DNA of 37,586 nt from Clostridium sp. 28_12 (GCA_001916055.1 MNRR01000026.1:2822-40407), one strand, 5' to 3'; positions 16,875-25,821 are shown, counted from the first letter of the stretch. Numbers and translations: made by a program. Notes: generated from the sequence alone by a model not told the origin.

Positions 16875-18818
16875 ATGGTAGAAGTAACATTAAAAGATGG
16901 AAAAGTTTTAAAAGTTGAAAAAGGAAAAACAATTTTAGAAGTAGCTAAGCAAATAAGTGAAGGATTAGCAAGAATGGCAACATGTGGAGAAGTTAATGGA
17001 AAGGTTGAAGACGTAAGATATGAATTAAATGAAGATTGCGAATTAAATATATGTACATTTGAAAATAGTGAAGAAGGAAAAAAAGCATATTGGCATACAA
17101 CATCACATATAATGGCACAGGCCATAAAAAGATTATTTCCAAATGTACAATTAGCTATAGGTCCAGCTATTGATAATGGATTTTATTATGACTTTGATAC
17201 AGAACATAAATTTTCAGAAGAAGATTTCGAAAAAATCGAACAAGAAATGAAAAAGATAATAAAAGAAGATTTACCTCTTGAAAGATTTGAACTTCCTAGA
17301 GCAGAAGCAATAAAACTAATGAAAGATGCTAATGAGAGTTATAAAGTAGAATTAATAGAAGAACTACCAGAAGGAGAGGTAATCTCATTTTATAAACAAG
17401 GAGAATATGTAGATTTATGTGCAGGACCTCATTTAATGAGTACAGGAAAAGTAAAAGCAGTTAAATTATTATCAACATCAGGAGCCTATTGGAGAGGCAA
17501 CGAAAAAAATAAGATGTTGCAAAGAATTTATGGAATTTCTTATCCAAAGGCAAGTCAACTAGATGAATATTTGAAATTGCTAGAAGAAGCTAAAGAAAGA
17601 GATCACAGAAAAATAGGAAAAGAGCTCGAATTATTTATGACACATGAATTAGTAGGGTCAGGACTTCCAATGTATTTGCCACATGGTGCTACAATAAGAA
17701 GAACATTAGAAAGATATATTCAAGACAAAGAAATCGAATTAGGATATGACCATGTGTATACACCATGTCTTGCAAATGTAGAATTATATAAAACAAGTGG
17801 ACATTGGGATCACTACAAAGATGATATGTTTCCAGCAATGAAAATGGATAATGAAGAAATGGTATTAAGACCAATGAATTGCCCTCATCATATGTTAATC
17901 TATAAGAGCAAAACACGTTCTTACAGAGATTTACCAATCAGAATTGGAGAACTTGCGAATGACTTTAGATATGAAAATAGTGGAGCTGTTTGTGGATTAG
18001 AGAGAGTTAGACAAATGTGTCAAAATGATGCTCACTTATTTGTTAGACCAGATCAAATTAAAGAAGAAGTAGGAAATGTATTAAAACTAATTAAAGAAGT
18101 ATATCAAAAAGATTTCGGATTTTCTGCAGATTCATTTAAATATAGATTATCATTAAGAGATAAAAAGAACAAAGAAAAATACATTGATAATGATGAAATG
18201 TGGGAAACAGCTGAAGCACAATTAAGAGAAATACTAAAAGATATGAATATTGATTTTTATGAAGCAGAGGGAGAGGCAGCATTTTATGGACCTAAAATTG
18301 ATATTCAAATAAAAACAGCATTAAATCATGATGTTACAATTCCAACTTGTCAATTAGACTTTGCATTACCAGAAAGATTTGATTTAAACTTTATAGGAGA
18401 AGATAATAAAGAACATAGACCTGTTGTAATTCATAGAGCGATTCTTGGTTCTTCTGATAGATTTATATCATTCTTAATAGAAGAAACAAAAGGATTTTTC
18501 CCTGTATGGTTAGCACCAGTACAAGTAAAAATATTACCAATTACAGATAATCAAATTGAATATGCAAAAGAAATTGAAACTGAATTAAGAAGACATAAAT
18601 TTAGAGTAGAATTAGATGAATCTAATGAAAAAATTGGATATAAAATTAGAAAAGCGCAACTTGAAAAAGTTCCATATATGTTAGTTCTTGGAGCAAAAGA
18701 GCAAGAGGAAAACATTGTTGCTGTTCGTTCTAGAAAAGATGGAGACATTGGAACTATGAAAGTAGAGGAATTTACTGATAAGGTTCAAAAAGAAATTGAT
18801 AATAAAGTTATAGGATAA
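16875..18818 (+). CDS. thrS: threonine--tRNA ligase
   Basis: Charges tRNA-Thr; 647 residues, full length. N-terminal TGS domain (VEVTLKDGKVLKV...), second additional/editing domain with HTTSH at 74-78, class II core with motif 2 region (GLPMYLPHGATIRRTLERYI), the zinc-binding RPMNCPHHM, the RIGELANDFRYENSGAVCGLERVRQMCQNDAH stretch, and motif 3 in HRAILGSSDRF. The C-terminal anticodon-binding domain ends near the stop. The ATG at 16875 follows AAAGGAGG; the open frame back to 16812 falls in the leader terminator, so it is not coding. Expression is set by the T-box directly upstream. Confidence 0.98.
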   Translation: MVEVTLKDGKVLKVEKGKTILEVAKQISEGLARMATCGEVNGKVEDVRYELNEDCELNICTFENSEEGKKAYWHTTSHIMAQAIKRLFPNVQLAIGPAIDNGFYYDFDTEHKFSEEDFEKIEQEMKKIIKEDLPLERFELPRAEAIKLMKDANESYKVELIEELPEGEVISFYKQGEYVDLCAGPHLMSTGKVKAVKLLSTSGAYWRGNEKNKMLQRIYGISYPKASQLDEYLKLLEEAKERDHRKIGKELELFMTHELVGSGLPMYLPHGATIRRTLERYIQDKEIELGYDHVYTPCLANVELYKTSGHWDHYKDDMFPAMKMDNEEMVLRPMNCPHHMLIYKSKTRSYRDLPIRIGELANDFRYENSGAVCGLERVRQMCQNDAHLFVRPDQIKEEVGNVLKLIKEVYQKDFGFSADSFKYRLSLRDKKNKEKYIDNDEMWETAEAQLREILKDMNIDFYEAEGEAAFYGPKIDIQIKTALNHDVTIPTCQLDFALPERFDLNFIGEDNKEHRPVVIHRAILGSSDRFISFLIEETKGFFPVWLAPVQVKILPITDNQIEYAKEIETELRRHKFRVELDESNEKIGYKIRKAQLEKVPYMLVLGAKEQEENIVAVRSRKDGDIGTMKVEEFTDKVQKEIDNKVIG

Positions 18819-18821
18819 AAT

Positions 18822-18850
18822 TTGACAAAATTGACATAATGTAGTATATT
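18822..18850 (+). promoter_or_regulatory. strong promoter before the 189-aa gene
   Basis: TTGACA-N17-TATATT: a perfect -35, exact spacing and one -10 mismatch. It starts 3 nt after the thrS stop codon. Confidence 0.85.
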
Positions 18851-18909
18851 TGTATAGAGAAACTATAAATTATCATCAAAATGGCAATTGCCAAGGAGGA
18901 AAAAGCTGT

Positions 18910-19479
18910 ATGAAATTTGAAAAGCGAATGAAATGTGGACAAAAAATGTTAGAGGAAAATGTCCGGAGACCATTTGTAAATTGGTACAAAAAGGTAAAAA
19001 GAATTATTGATAAACTTCCTGATGAAACAGAAGTTTATGGAGTTTCTATCATTTTTAATGCAGACCAAAATCTCAGCAGTGTTCAAGAAATAGATAAGTT
19101 GGAAGAAAGATATGAATGCAAAGCAGCATTTTTACCGGACTTATCAGAGGTTATGCTTGATGTTAACAATAAGCTGAAGCTGGAGGAAGACGAGTTTGTT
19201 TTTCGTGAGAAGCTGGAAAATATGGCTCTTGACCCAAAATGCAAAGATACAGAAATTAGTAATACATTTTGGGTAACTAAAGTAATTGTTTTATTTGCGG
19301 AAAATCCTAAAATTTTTATGCAGATTGAAGGAACAGGAGAAGAAAATACTGTTTCCTTCGAAGAATCCTATGGAGGATTGCTTGAAAATTTTAAAGGATA
19401 TGAAGGCATTGTTAAAGTGTCAAATAATCCGTATTATGCAACAACAGTGAAATTTGATATGAGCTTTTTCAAAGAATAA
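18910..19479 (+). CDS. hypothetical protein, 189 aa
   Basis: Soluble, mixed-charge protein of unknown function; family not recognised. Start 18910 has AAGGAGGA at ideal spacing; the frame is open to 18850 but that overlaps the -10 box. It begins with MKFEKRMKCGQKMLEENVRR, contains alternating strand-like and helical stretches (VYGVSIIFNADQNL, WVTKVIVLFAENPKIFMQIEG), and has no membrane segment. Codon use is less AT-biased than neighbours (several CTG, GAG, CGG), as in the 148-residue unknown at 30444-30890. A near-consensus promoter and its own terminator bracket it, so it is a well-expressed single-gene unit. Confidence 0.85.
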   Translation: MKFEKRMKCGQKMLEENVRRPFVNWYKKVKRIIDKLPDETEVYGVSIIFNADQNLSSVQEIDKLEERYECKAAFLPDLSEVMLDVNNKLKLEEDEFVFREKLENMALDPKCKDTEISNTFWVTKVIVLFAENPKIFMQIEGTGEENTVSFEESYGGLLENFKGYEGIVKVSNNPYYATTVKFDMSFFKE

Positions 19480-19488
19480 GAACAAAAT

Positions 19489-19526
19489 ACAGTGACATTT
19501 CTAAATTGAAGTGTCACTGTGTTTTT
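19489..19526 (+). terminator. terminator after the 189-aa gene
   Basis: ACAGTGACATTT pairs with AAGTGTCACTGT (one mismatch pair) around CTAAATTG, followed by GTTTTT. Confidence 0.85.
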
Positions 19527-19615
19527 ATGCAATTTGTTTTTTTATTGAATTTTTCACATAAAATTCACAATTCCATAGTAAAATAATAGTATTTGAAAGA
19601 GAAAGGAAAGTGAAC

Positions 19616-22225
19616 ATGTTACAATTAAAAGGAATAACCAAAAATTATCTATCAGGAGATAATGAAGTAAAAGCCCTAAAAGGAATAGACTTAGAATTTA
19701 GAGAAAGTGAATTTGTTTCAATATTAGGGCAAAGTGGATGTGGAAAAACCACAATGTTAAACATCATAGGAGGGCTAGACAGATACACATCAGGAGACCT
19801 AGTAATTAATGGAAAATCAACAAAACAATTTAAAGACAAAGACTGGGATACATACAGAAATCATTCAGTAGGATTTGTATTCCAAAGTTATAATTTAATA
19901 CCACATCAAACAGTATTAGCAAATGTTGAATTAGCTCTTACAATATCAGGAGTAGGAAAAGAAGAAAGAAGAAAAAGAGCAATTAACGCATTAACAAAAG
20001 TGGGATTAGGAGACCAAATAAACAAAAAGCCAAACCAAATGTCAGGGGGACAAATGCAAAGAGTCGCAATAGCAAGAGCATTAGTAAATGATCCAGACAT
20101 TTTATTGGCAGATGAACCTACAGGAGCATTGGATTCAAAAACAAGTGAACAAGTAATGGAAATATTAAAGGATATTTCAAAAGACAGATTAATAATAATG
20201 GTAACACATAATCCAGAATTAGCAGAAAAATATTCATCAAGAATAATTAAATTATTAGATGGAAAAGTTACAGATGATTCAAACCCATATACTGCAACAA
20301 AAAAAGACCTGGATAGAGCAAGAACTAAAAAACAAAAATCAGGAAAAGCATCAATGAAATTTGCAACAGCAGTACATTTAAGCTTAAACAATTTAATGAC
20401 TAAAAAGGGAAGAACATTTTTAACATCATTTGCAGGTTCAATAGGAATAATAGGAATTGCATTAATACTTTCACTATCAAATGGAATGCAATCATATATC
20501 AATAAAGTAGAAGAAGATACATTATCATCATATCCAATAACAATCGAAGAATCATCAATTGACATGACAAGTATGATGGAAACAATGATGGGAAAAAATG
20601 ATGGAGAAAAACATGGTAATGACAAAATATATTCAAGAGCAATTATGGGAGATATGCTAGAAACACTATCAAGTAAAGTACAAACTAATAACTTGAAGGA
20701 ATTTAAGGAATTTGTAGAAAATGGCGATAGTGATATCAAAAATTATATAAATGCAATCCAATATGGATATAATTTAGATTTGAATATTTATAAAGAAGAA
20801 GATGGAAGTGTATATAAAGTAAATCCAAGTTCAGTATTAGAAAAAATAGGATTTGGAGATATGGTAAAAGCACAAGAACAATCAACTTCAATAATCTCAT
20901 CAAGTAGTGGGCTTGCAATGGCAGAAACCGATGTGTGGACAGAAATGCTTGATAACAAAGATTTAATAAATTCACAATATGATGTATTAGCAGGAAGAAT
21001 GCCAGAAAAATATAATGAAGTTGTATTAATAGCAGATAAAAATAACGAAGTAAGTGATTATACTTTATATTCATTAGGAATAAAAGATGTTTCAGAACTT
21101 GGAAATGCAATGGAAAAATTAAAAAATGGTGAAGAAATAAAAACAAATGATGAGAAAAATAGTTATTCATATGATGAACTTTTAAATTATAAATTTAAAG
21201 TATTGTTAAATACAGATTATTACAAAAAGGTTGGAAATGTATGGCAAGATATGACAAATGATGAAGACTATATGAAGCAAATAGTAGATAATGCAGAAGA
21301 AATCCAAATTGTAGGAATTATCAAACCAAATGAAAATACAGTAGCATCATCTTCAGCAGGATTAATTGGATATAATAAAGAATTAAAAGAATATGTTATA
21401 AATAAAGTAAATGGTACAGAAATAGTAAAAGAGCAAAAAGCTAATCCAGAGATAAATGTATTTACAGGTATTAAATTCCCTGAAAATACAAATGGAACAT
21501 TTGATTATACACAATTATCAAATGAGCAAAAAGCTTATATGGCAACACTTTCAGAAGCAGAGCTTGCTCAATTAATGCAAACATATTCAAATAATGCTTC
21601 AGCAACTTATGACAATAATTTGAGCCAACTAGGTGTAGTAGATTTAGATAATCCTTCAACAATAAATTTATACCCTAAGGATTTTGAATCAAAAGATAAG
21701 ATTGCAGACATTATAACAGATTATAATAATAAACAAACAGAACAAGGTAAAGATGAGAATGTTATTAATTATACAGATTTAGTCGGAATTATGATGAGTT
21801 CAGTATCAACTATAATTAATGTAATTAGTTATGTATTAATTGCATTTGTAGGAATTTCTTTAGTAGTTTCATCAATAATGATAGGAATTATAACATATAT
21901 ATCAGTACTTGAAAGAACCAAAGAGATTGGAATTTTACGTAGTATAGGAGCCTCTAAGAAAGACGTTTCTAGAGTATTTAATGCAGAAACATTGCTTGTT
22001 GGTTTAGTTGCTGGTTTAATCGGTATAGGTGTAACTTTATTGTTGGATATACCAATTAATATTATGATTGAACATCTTGTTAGTATTTCTGGTATTGCTA
22101 AACTTCCTTGGGTTGGTGGAATTATTCTAGTTGCTATTAGTGTTGGATTGACTATGCTGGCAGGTTTAATTCCAGCTAAATTTGCTGCTAAACGTGACCC
22201 AGTTGAAGCTTTGAGAAGTGAATAA
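19616..22225 (+). CDS. MacB-type ABC transporter, ATPase fused to FtsX-like permease
   Basis: Single-chain exporter or mechanotransmission protein of the MacB/FtsX class, 869 residues. ATPase domain 1-225: Walker A GQSGCGKTT, Q-loop FVFQSYNLIPHQ, signature MSGGQMQRVAIARAL, Walker B ILLADEPTGALDS and H-loop VTH. A linker is followed by the first membrane helix (about 265-290), then a large extracytoplasmic domain (about 300-720). Three closing helices follow from about 725, with the typical ERTKEIGILRSIGASKKDV coupling helix and the ending AAKRDPVEALRSE. Substrate unknown; relatives include antimicrobial-peptide and lipoprotein exporters. ATG 19616 has AAAGGA 8 nt upstream; the GTG at 19610 is too close. 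It is intact, unlike the second exporter at 26.7-29.7 kb. Confidence 0.93.
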   Translation: MLQLKGITKNYLSGDNEVKALKGIDLEFRESEFVSILGQSGCGKTTMLNIIGGLDRYTSGDLVINGKSTKQFKDKDWDTYRNHSVGFVFQSYNLIPHQTVLANVELALTISGVGKEERRKRAINALTKVGLGDQINKKPNQMSGGQMQRVAIARALVNDPDILLADEPTGALDSKTSEQVMEILKDISKDRLIIMVTHNPELAEKYSSRIIKLLDGKVTDDSNPYTATKKDLDRARTKKQKSGKASMKFATAVHLSLNNLMTKKGRTFLTSFAGSIGIIGIALILSLSNGMQSYINKVEEDTLSSYPITIEESSIDMTSMMETMMGKNDGEKHGNDKIYSRAIMGDMLETLSSKVQTNNLKEFKEFVENGDSDIKNYINAIQYGYNLDLNIYKEEDGSVYKVNPSSVLEKIGFGDMVKAQEQSTSIISSSSGLAMAETDVWTEMLDNKDLINSQYDVLAGRMPEKYNEVVLIADKNNEVSDYTLYSLGIKDVSELGNAMEKLKNGEEIKTNDEKNSYSYDELLNYKFKVLLNTDYYKKVGNVWQDMTNDEDYMKQIVDNAEEIQIVGIIKPNENTVASSSAGLIGYNKELKEYVINKVNGTEIVKEQKANPEINVFTGIKFPENTNGTFDYTQLSNEQKAYMATLSEAELAQLMQTYSNNASATYDNNLSQLGVVDLDNPSTINLYPKDFESKDKIADIITDYNNKQTEQGKDENVINYTDLVGIMMSSVSTIINVISYVLIAFVGISLVVSSIMIGIITYISVLERTKEIGILRSIGASKKDVSRVFNAETLLVGLVAGLIGIGVTLLLDIPINIMIEHLVSISGIAKLPWVGGIILVAISVGLTMLAGLIPAKFAAKRDPVEALRSE

Positions 22226-22229
22226 AGGC

Positions 22230-22258
22230 TTGATAAAAAAAGAAAAAAATGTTATAAT
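22230..22258 (+). promoter_or_regulatory. promoter of the 110-aa gene
   Basis: TTGATA-N17-TATAAT, starting 5 nt after the ABC transporter stop codon. Confidence 0.8.
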
Positions 22259-22309
22259 ATTTATCAAAGAAACAGTTGGTAAAACCCTATACTTAAGGAG
22301 GAAAAAAGA

Positions 22310-22642
22310 ATGACTCGGATTGAAGTAGTAACAGTAATGGTATTGTTTTGTCTGGCAACATATTTCATGTCAGATATAAGAGCTGGGAGAATAGAAAAAA
22401 GAAAAAATGAAAAAAGACTTTTCATTTTCTCAGTGGTATTATTTATAGCTGACTTTGCCATGATATGGAAACACTATAATGGCTGGCCGATAGCTGTTGG
22501 ATTTGTTACAGTTTCCATAATCGTCATAATAGTTGAAGGTCAGATGAAGTTTTGGAAAGACCAAGATGAATATGAGGAAGAGGAATTCGAAACAAAAATT
22601 TTGGACTTCGAGGAGGAAAAAAGAAAAAGAAGAATATCGTAA
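22310..22642 (+). CDS. small membrane protein, 110 aa
   Basis: Unknown protein with two or three membrane helices: about 3-20 (EVVTVMVLFCLATYFM), 38-54 (LFIFSVVLFIADFAMIW) and 58-76 (WPIAVGFVTVSIIVIIV). The cytoplasmic tail is strongly charged (EEEEFETKILDFEEEKRKRR). The family is not recognised. AAGGAGGA lies 8 nt before the ATG. It has its own promoter and terminator, so it is probably not co-transcribed with the ABC transporter before it. Confidence 0.8.
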   Translation: MTRIEVVTVMVLFCLATYFMSDIRAGRIEKRKNEKRLFIFSVVLFIADFAMIWKHYNGWPIAVGFVTVSIIVIIVEGQMKFWKDQDEYEEEEFETKILDFEEEKRKRRIS

Positions 22643-22651
22643 AACAGGGAT

Positions 22652-22685
22652 AAAAGACTCTTACTAATTAGTGAGAGTCTTTTGT
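22652..22685 (+). terminator. terminator after the 110-aa gene
   Basis: AAAAGACTCTTACT against AGTGAGAGTCTTTT with one G-T wobble and a 4-nt loop. The T-run is short. It could work in both directions. Confidence 0.75.
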
Positions 22686-22816
22686 ATGCAGTTATTTTAC
22701 AATGATAGTAATATGGAAGGAACACCAGCAAAAACTGATGGAGAGACAATCACGTTATCAAGTATTTTTTATGATATAAAAAGAAAATAACAATAGTAAT
22801 AAAAATTGCAATATTT

Positions 22817-22844
22817 TGAAACTTTTTTAAATTTCAACTGTATG
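22817..22844 (+). promoter_or_regulatory. ECF-sigma-type promoter of the sigma fusion gene
   Basis: TGAAAC followed by a T-run, 16 nt, then TGTATG. This is the layout of promoters read by SigW-like ECF sigma factors (TGAAAC, N16-17, CGTATA), with one mismatch in the core of the -10. It lies 24 nt before the sigma gene start. No sigma-A-type pair is evident here. This suggests autoregulation. Confidence 0.55.
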
Positions 22845-22867
22845 TATATATGAAAGCAGGGAAAGAT

Positions 22868-24484
22868 ATGGAAAAAGATTTAGATATAAAATTATATAAT
22901 GAATATTTAGAAGGAAACAAAGAAGCTTTTGAAGCATTATACAACAAGTATGAGAGGAAAATACAATATTTTGTGTACAATATAGTTAAAGATTATCAAA
23001 AAGCAGAAGACATAACACATGATGTTTTTATTTATATTATGCAAAATAAAATAAAACAAGGATATACATTTAAGTACTATATATATTTAGTTGCCAAAAG
23101 CAGAGCATATAACCATTTAAATACAGAGAAAAATAGATTGGAAATAAATGAACAGTATTTTTCGAATGAATCAAATCAGGTTGAACAAGATGTTTCAGAT
23201 ATTGTAACTAGAAATGAAAAAAGAAAAGAGATATTGAATGCAATAAATATGTTAGATGATAGATACAAAAATGCAATATATTTGGTAAAAATTGAAGAGC
23301 TAACATATAAAGAAACGGCACAAATACTTGGAATATCTGTTCAAAATGTTAAAAATCTTATCCATAGAGGCAAAAAAGAATTATACAAAATTTTAATAAA
23401 GAAAGGATTTGATGAAATGAACAAAGTTTTAAAAATATGTATTATTATTTTATGTGCAACTTTTATATTATCTGGAGTTACATATGCAACAATAAAGATT
23501 ATCGAAAATGTAAAAGGAAAAGCAAAAATAACACCGACATATACAAGTAAATTATCATCAACAGATACAAACAAAGTATGGTGTGGAACATTTAATCTAG
23601 TATGGAATGATTTTATGAATGATGTTATTGGAAGAAAAATAGAATTCGAAGATGGACCATCAGAGTTAGCAGATGAATTAAATAAACAATCTTTTACAGC
23701 AAATGAATTAAATCCAAATTCATATTTTAAAACACATGGTGTAGCAACATTTGATTTAAAAAGCCAAATTGAAAATGGAATAAAACAAAAATTTAACGAA
23801 GATAGTAAAATATTAGACAAAGTAGAATGGGGAAATTCAGAGGTGTATGTTTTATATGCAATGCTAAAAAAAGAATTTAATTATTTAGAAAAATTTTCTA
23901 CGTTAAAAGACAATACATTCGGAAATTCTGAAGAGAAAGTAAAATATTTTGGAATTGAACCAGATACATTACAGACTGCAAGTAAGAATATAGAAATACT
24001 ATTTTATAATTCAAAAGAAGATTTTGCAATAAAGTTGAAAACAAAAGAAAAAGAAGAGGTTTATTTATATAGAACAACTGGTGAAAACAAGTCTTTCGAA
24101 GAGAATTACCAAGAAATGCTAGAAAAACAAACACAATATACAGGAGATAAAAAATGGAATAGAATTGATATTTTGAATATACCATTTATAAAAATTAATG
24201 ATGAGATAAATTATGATGAATTGTGTGGAAGAATGATAAAAGGAACTAATTGGTATATTAGACAGGCGATTCAAACAATAGATTTTGAGTTAAACAATTA
24301 TGGAGGAAGTGTAAAAAGTGAGGCTTTAATAGAAGCTTTGAAAAATGCTATATTTGAAAAAGGCAGAGAATTTATTTATAATGATGATTTTATTTTATAT
24401 CTAAAAGAAGAAGATAAAGATAAACCTTATTTCGCATTAAAAGTTGATGATATAGATATATTAGTTAGTGCAGAAGAAGATTAG
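22868..24484 (+). CDS. ECF sigma factor fused to a transmembrane segment and large extracytoplasmic domain
   Basis: 538 residues in one open frame. Region 2 of sigma-70 lies at about 8-90 (EAFEALYNKYERKIQYFVYN..., KAEDITHDVFIYI). Region 4 lies at about 120-178, with the helix-turn-helix ELTYKETAQILGISVQNVKNLIHRGKKEL. A hydrophobic helix follows at 184-212 (VLKICIIILCATFILSGVTYATI), then about 325 residues with a well-defined start (KVWCGTFNLVWNDFM); this domain is not identified and contains SYFKTHG and other conserved-looking blocks. A second in-frame ATG at 23417 has GAAAGGA 9 nt upstream, so the membrane part may also be made separately. Start 22868 follows AGGGAAAG; the ATG at 22850 sits at the predicted transcription start. 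An ECF-type promoter precedes it and a terminator follows. Confidence 0.85.
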   Translation: MEKDLDIKLYNEYLEGNKEAFEALYNKYERKIQYFVYNIVKDYQKAEDITHDVFIYIMQNKIKQGYTFKYYIYLVAKSRAYNHLNTEKNRLEINEQYFSNESNQVEQDVSDIVTRNEKRKEILNAINMLDDRYKNAIYLVKIEELTYKETAQILGISVQNVKNLIHRGKKELYKILIKKGFDEMNKVLKICIIILCATFILSGVTYATIKIIENVKGKAKITPTYTSKLSSTDTNKVWCGTFNLVWNDFMNDVIGRKIEFEDGPSELADELNKQSFTANELNPNSYFKTHGVATFDLKSQIENGIKQKFNEDSKILDKVEWGNSEVYVLYAMLKKEFNYLEKFSTLKDNTFGNSEEKVKYFGIEPDTLQTASKNIEILFYNSKEDFAIKLKTKEKEEVYLYRTTGENKSFEENYQEMLEKQTQYTGDKKWNRIDILNIPFIKINDEINYDELCGRMIKGTNWYIRQAIQTIDFELNNYGGSVKSEALIEALKNAIFEKGREFIYNDDFILYLKEEDKDKPYFALKVDDIDILVSAEED

Positions 24485-24514
24485 AAAATATAATAAATTG
24501 TCATGATTTATATT

Positions 24515-24558
24515 AATGTTACAGAAATATTACAATTCTGTAACATTTTCTTTTTTTT
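24515..24558 (+). terminator. terminator after the sigma fusion gene
   Basis: AATGTTACAGAA pairs perfectly with TTCTGTAACATT around a 9-nt loop and runs into a T-rich tract. Confidence 0.9.
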
Positions 24559-24662
24559 AGACAAAAGAATTACAAGAGATAATTGCTAATCTCCAAACCT
24601 TTAATAATAATTCAATATCATATTTATAATGCACTATAAATAATAAAAAAGTTACCAAACTA

Positions 24663-24691
24663 TTGACTAAAAAAGTTTTTAATGAGATAAT
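24663..24691 (+). promoter_or_regulatory. promoter of the 104-aa membrane protein gene
   Basis: TTGACT-N17-GATAAT, 66 nt before the ATG at 24758. The rest of the 276-nt gap after the sigma gene shows nothing beyond the terminator. Confidence 0.7.
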
Positions 24692-24757
24692 TTTTTTAGA
24701 AAAGAGTGAAAAATGAAAATAAAAGCACTTTTAAATTAAAAAAGGAGGAAAACATTA

Positions 24758-25072
24758 ATGACAGAAGAAGAATATGAGAAAAAAGTAAGAGGTACAAAAA
24801 CATTTTGTATAATAATAGGCGTATTATTTGTTCTAGGTATTTTCGTTAATATATCACAACAAAATTATACTAATGTAGTATTAGCTTTAGGCTTTTTAAT
24901 ATTATTATATTTGTTTTATTCATTTACCAAAAAGAAAAAAATAGCTGGTCCAATAATTGGAATAATACTAGGATGTTTATATATTTTACAATTAAATATT
25001 CTAACAATTGTTGTAGGTATTTTTGTTCTTGGAGATAGTATTGCAATGTTAAAATATATAAAGGGAAAATAA
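24758..25072 (+). CDS. small four-helix membrane protein, 104 aa
   Basis: Unknown integral membrane protein. Four hydrophobic segments at about 13-32, 39-56, 63-79 and 82-98 are joined by very short loops, one with KKKK after the second helix. Both ends are short and charged. The family is not recognised. Perfect ribosome-binding site AAAGGAGG lies 10 nt before the ATG. It is followed by a bidirectional terminator shared with the converging TetR gene. Confidence 0.85.
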   Translation: MTEEEYEKKVRGTKTFCIIIGVLFVLGIFVNISQQNYTNVVLALGFLILLYLFYSFTKKKKIAGPIIGIILGCLYILQLNILTIVVGIFVLGDSIAMLKYIKGK

Positions 25073-25129
25073 AATTATATTAATAAATAAGTCCTTCTAA
25101 AATGTGAAACTATTCTATATATCAAAGTA

Positions 25130-25166
25130 AAAATAGAGTAGAAACTAAAAATTTCTGCTCTATTTT
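25130..25166. terminator. bidirectional terminator between the membrane protein and tetR genes
   Basis: AAAATAGAGTAGAAA pairs with TTTCTGCTCTATTTT (one G-T) around a 7-nt loop. The TetR stop codon (25162-25160) lies inside the right arm. Confidence 0.8.
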
Positions 25167-25753
25167 AAAATATTTTTAATAATATTAATAACTTCATTTT
25201 TCATAATATCATAATTAATTTGAGGATGTTTATGATAAACAATCTCATGACATAAGTTATCGACAATGTTAATAATAATATGAACTTTTTCTCTAGGATT
25301 TTCAAGATGAATATTATTATTTTCAAGTAAAGTGACAATTTTCTCAGTAGTTTCAAATTCAAAATTTTTAAAGATAGCAGAAATATCACTATCCAAATGT
25401 GACATAGCAATAAGTTCCTCATGAGCTTTTTTAGAAATAGTATGAGTTTCTATAAATTTATCAATCATAGTGTTCAAAAGTTTATCAAAATTATTTATTT
25501 CAATTTTTTGACTCTCTAATACATTAATCATAGGGAACATTATACTATTTGAATATTGTTTAATACCTTCTATAAATATGTCTTTTTTATCATTAAAATA
25601 TTGATAAATTATACCTGTTGAGACTCCTGCACTTTCTGCAATATCTGGAGTTGATGTGTTATAATATCCTTTTTCACACATGAGTTTAAAACCTTTTTCA
25701 ATTATTTTATTTCTTTTTTCAATTGATCTTTTTTGAGTTGGAATTCTAGTCAT
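25160..25753 (-). CDS. TetR-family transcriptional regulator
   Basis: DNA-binding repressor, 197 residues. The N-terminal helix-turn-helix is clear: KIIEKGFKLMCEKGYYNTSTPDIAESAGVSTGIIYQYFNDKKDIF (about 18-62). The C-terminal ligand-binding/dimerisation half is helical and specific to this protein. The ATG at 25753 follows AAGAGGT; the GTG 9 nt upstream would overlap that site. Its likely target is the ABC exporter on the other side of the coiled-coil gene, because TetR regulators commonly flank the drug or peptide exporters they control. Inverted repeats lie in its own promoter and upstream of the exporter. Confidence 0.92.
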   Translation of the reverse strand: MTRIPTQKRSIEKRNKIIEKGFKLMCEKGYYNTSTPDIAESAGVSTGIIYQYFNDKKDIFIEGIKQYSNSIMFPMINVLESQKIEINNFDKLLNTMIDKFIETHTISKKAHEELIAMSHLDSDISAIFKNFEFETTEKIVTLLENNNIHLENPREKVHIIINIVDNLCHEIVYHKHPQINYDIMKNEVINIIKNILK

Positions 25754-25774
25754 TTTATGCACCTCTTAGAATTT

Positions 25775-25803
25775 ATTATACATTCATAAATGTGAAAAAT
25801 CAA
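25775..25803 (-). promoter_or_regulatory. tetR promoter with inverted repeat in the spacer
   Basis: On the minus strand, TTGATT (25803-25798), N17, TATAAT (25780-25775). The spacer contains ACATT-CATA-AATGT (plus strand 25780-25793), a possible site for autoregulation. Confidence 0.7.
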
Positions 25804-25821
25804 GAAAAGTATAAAAATAAC

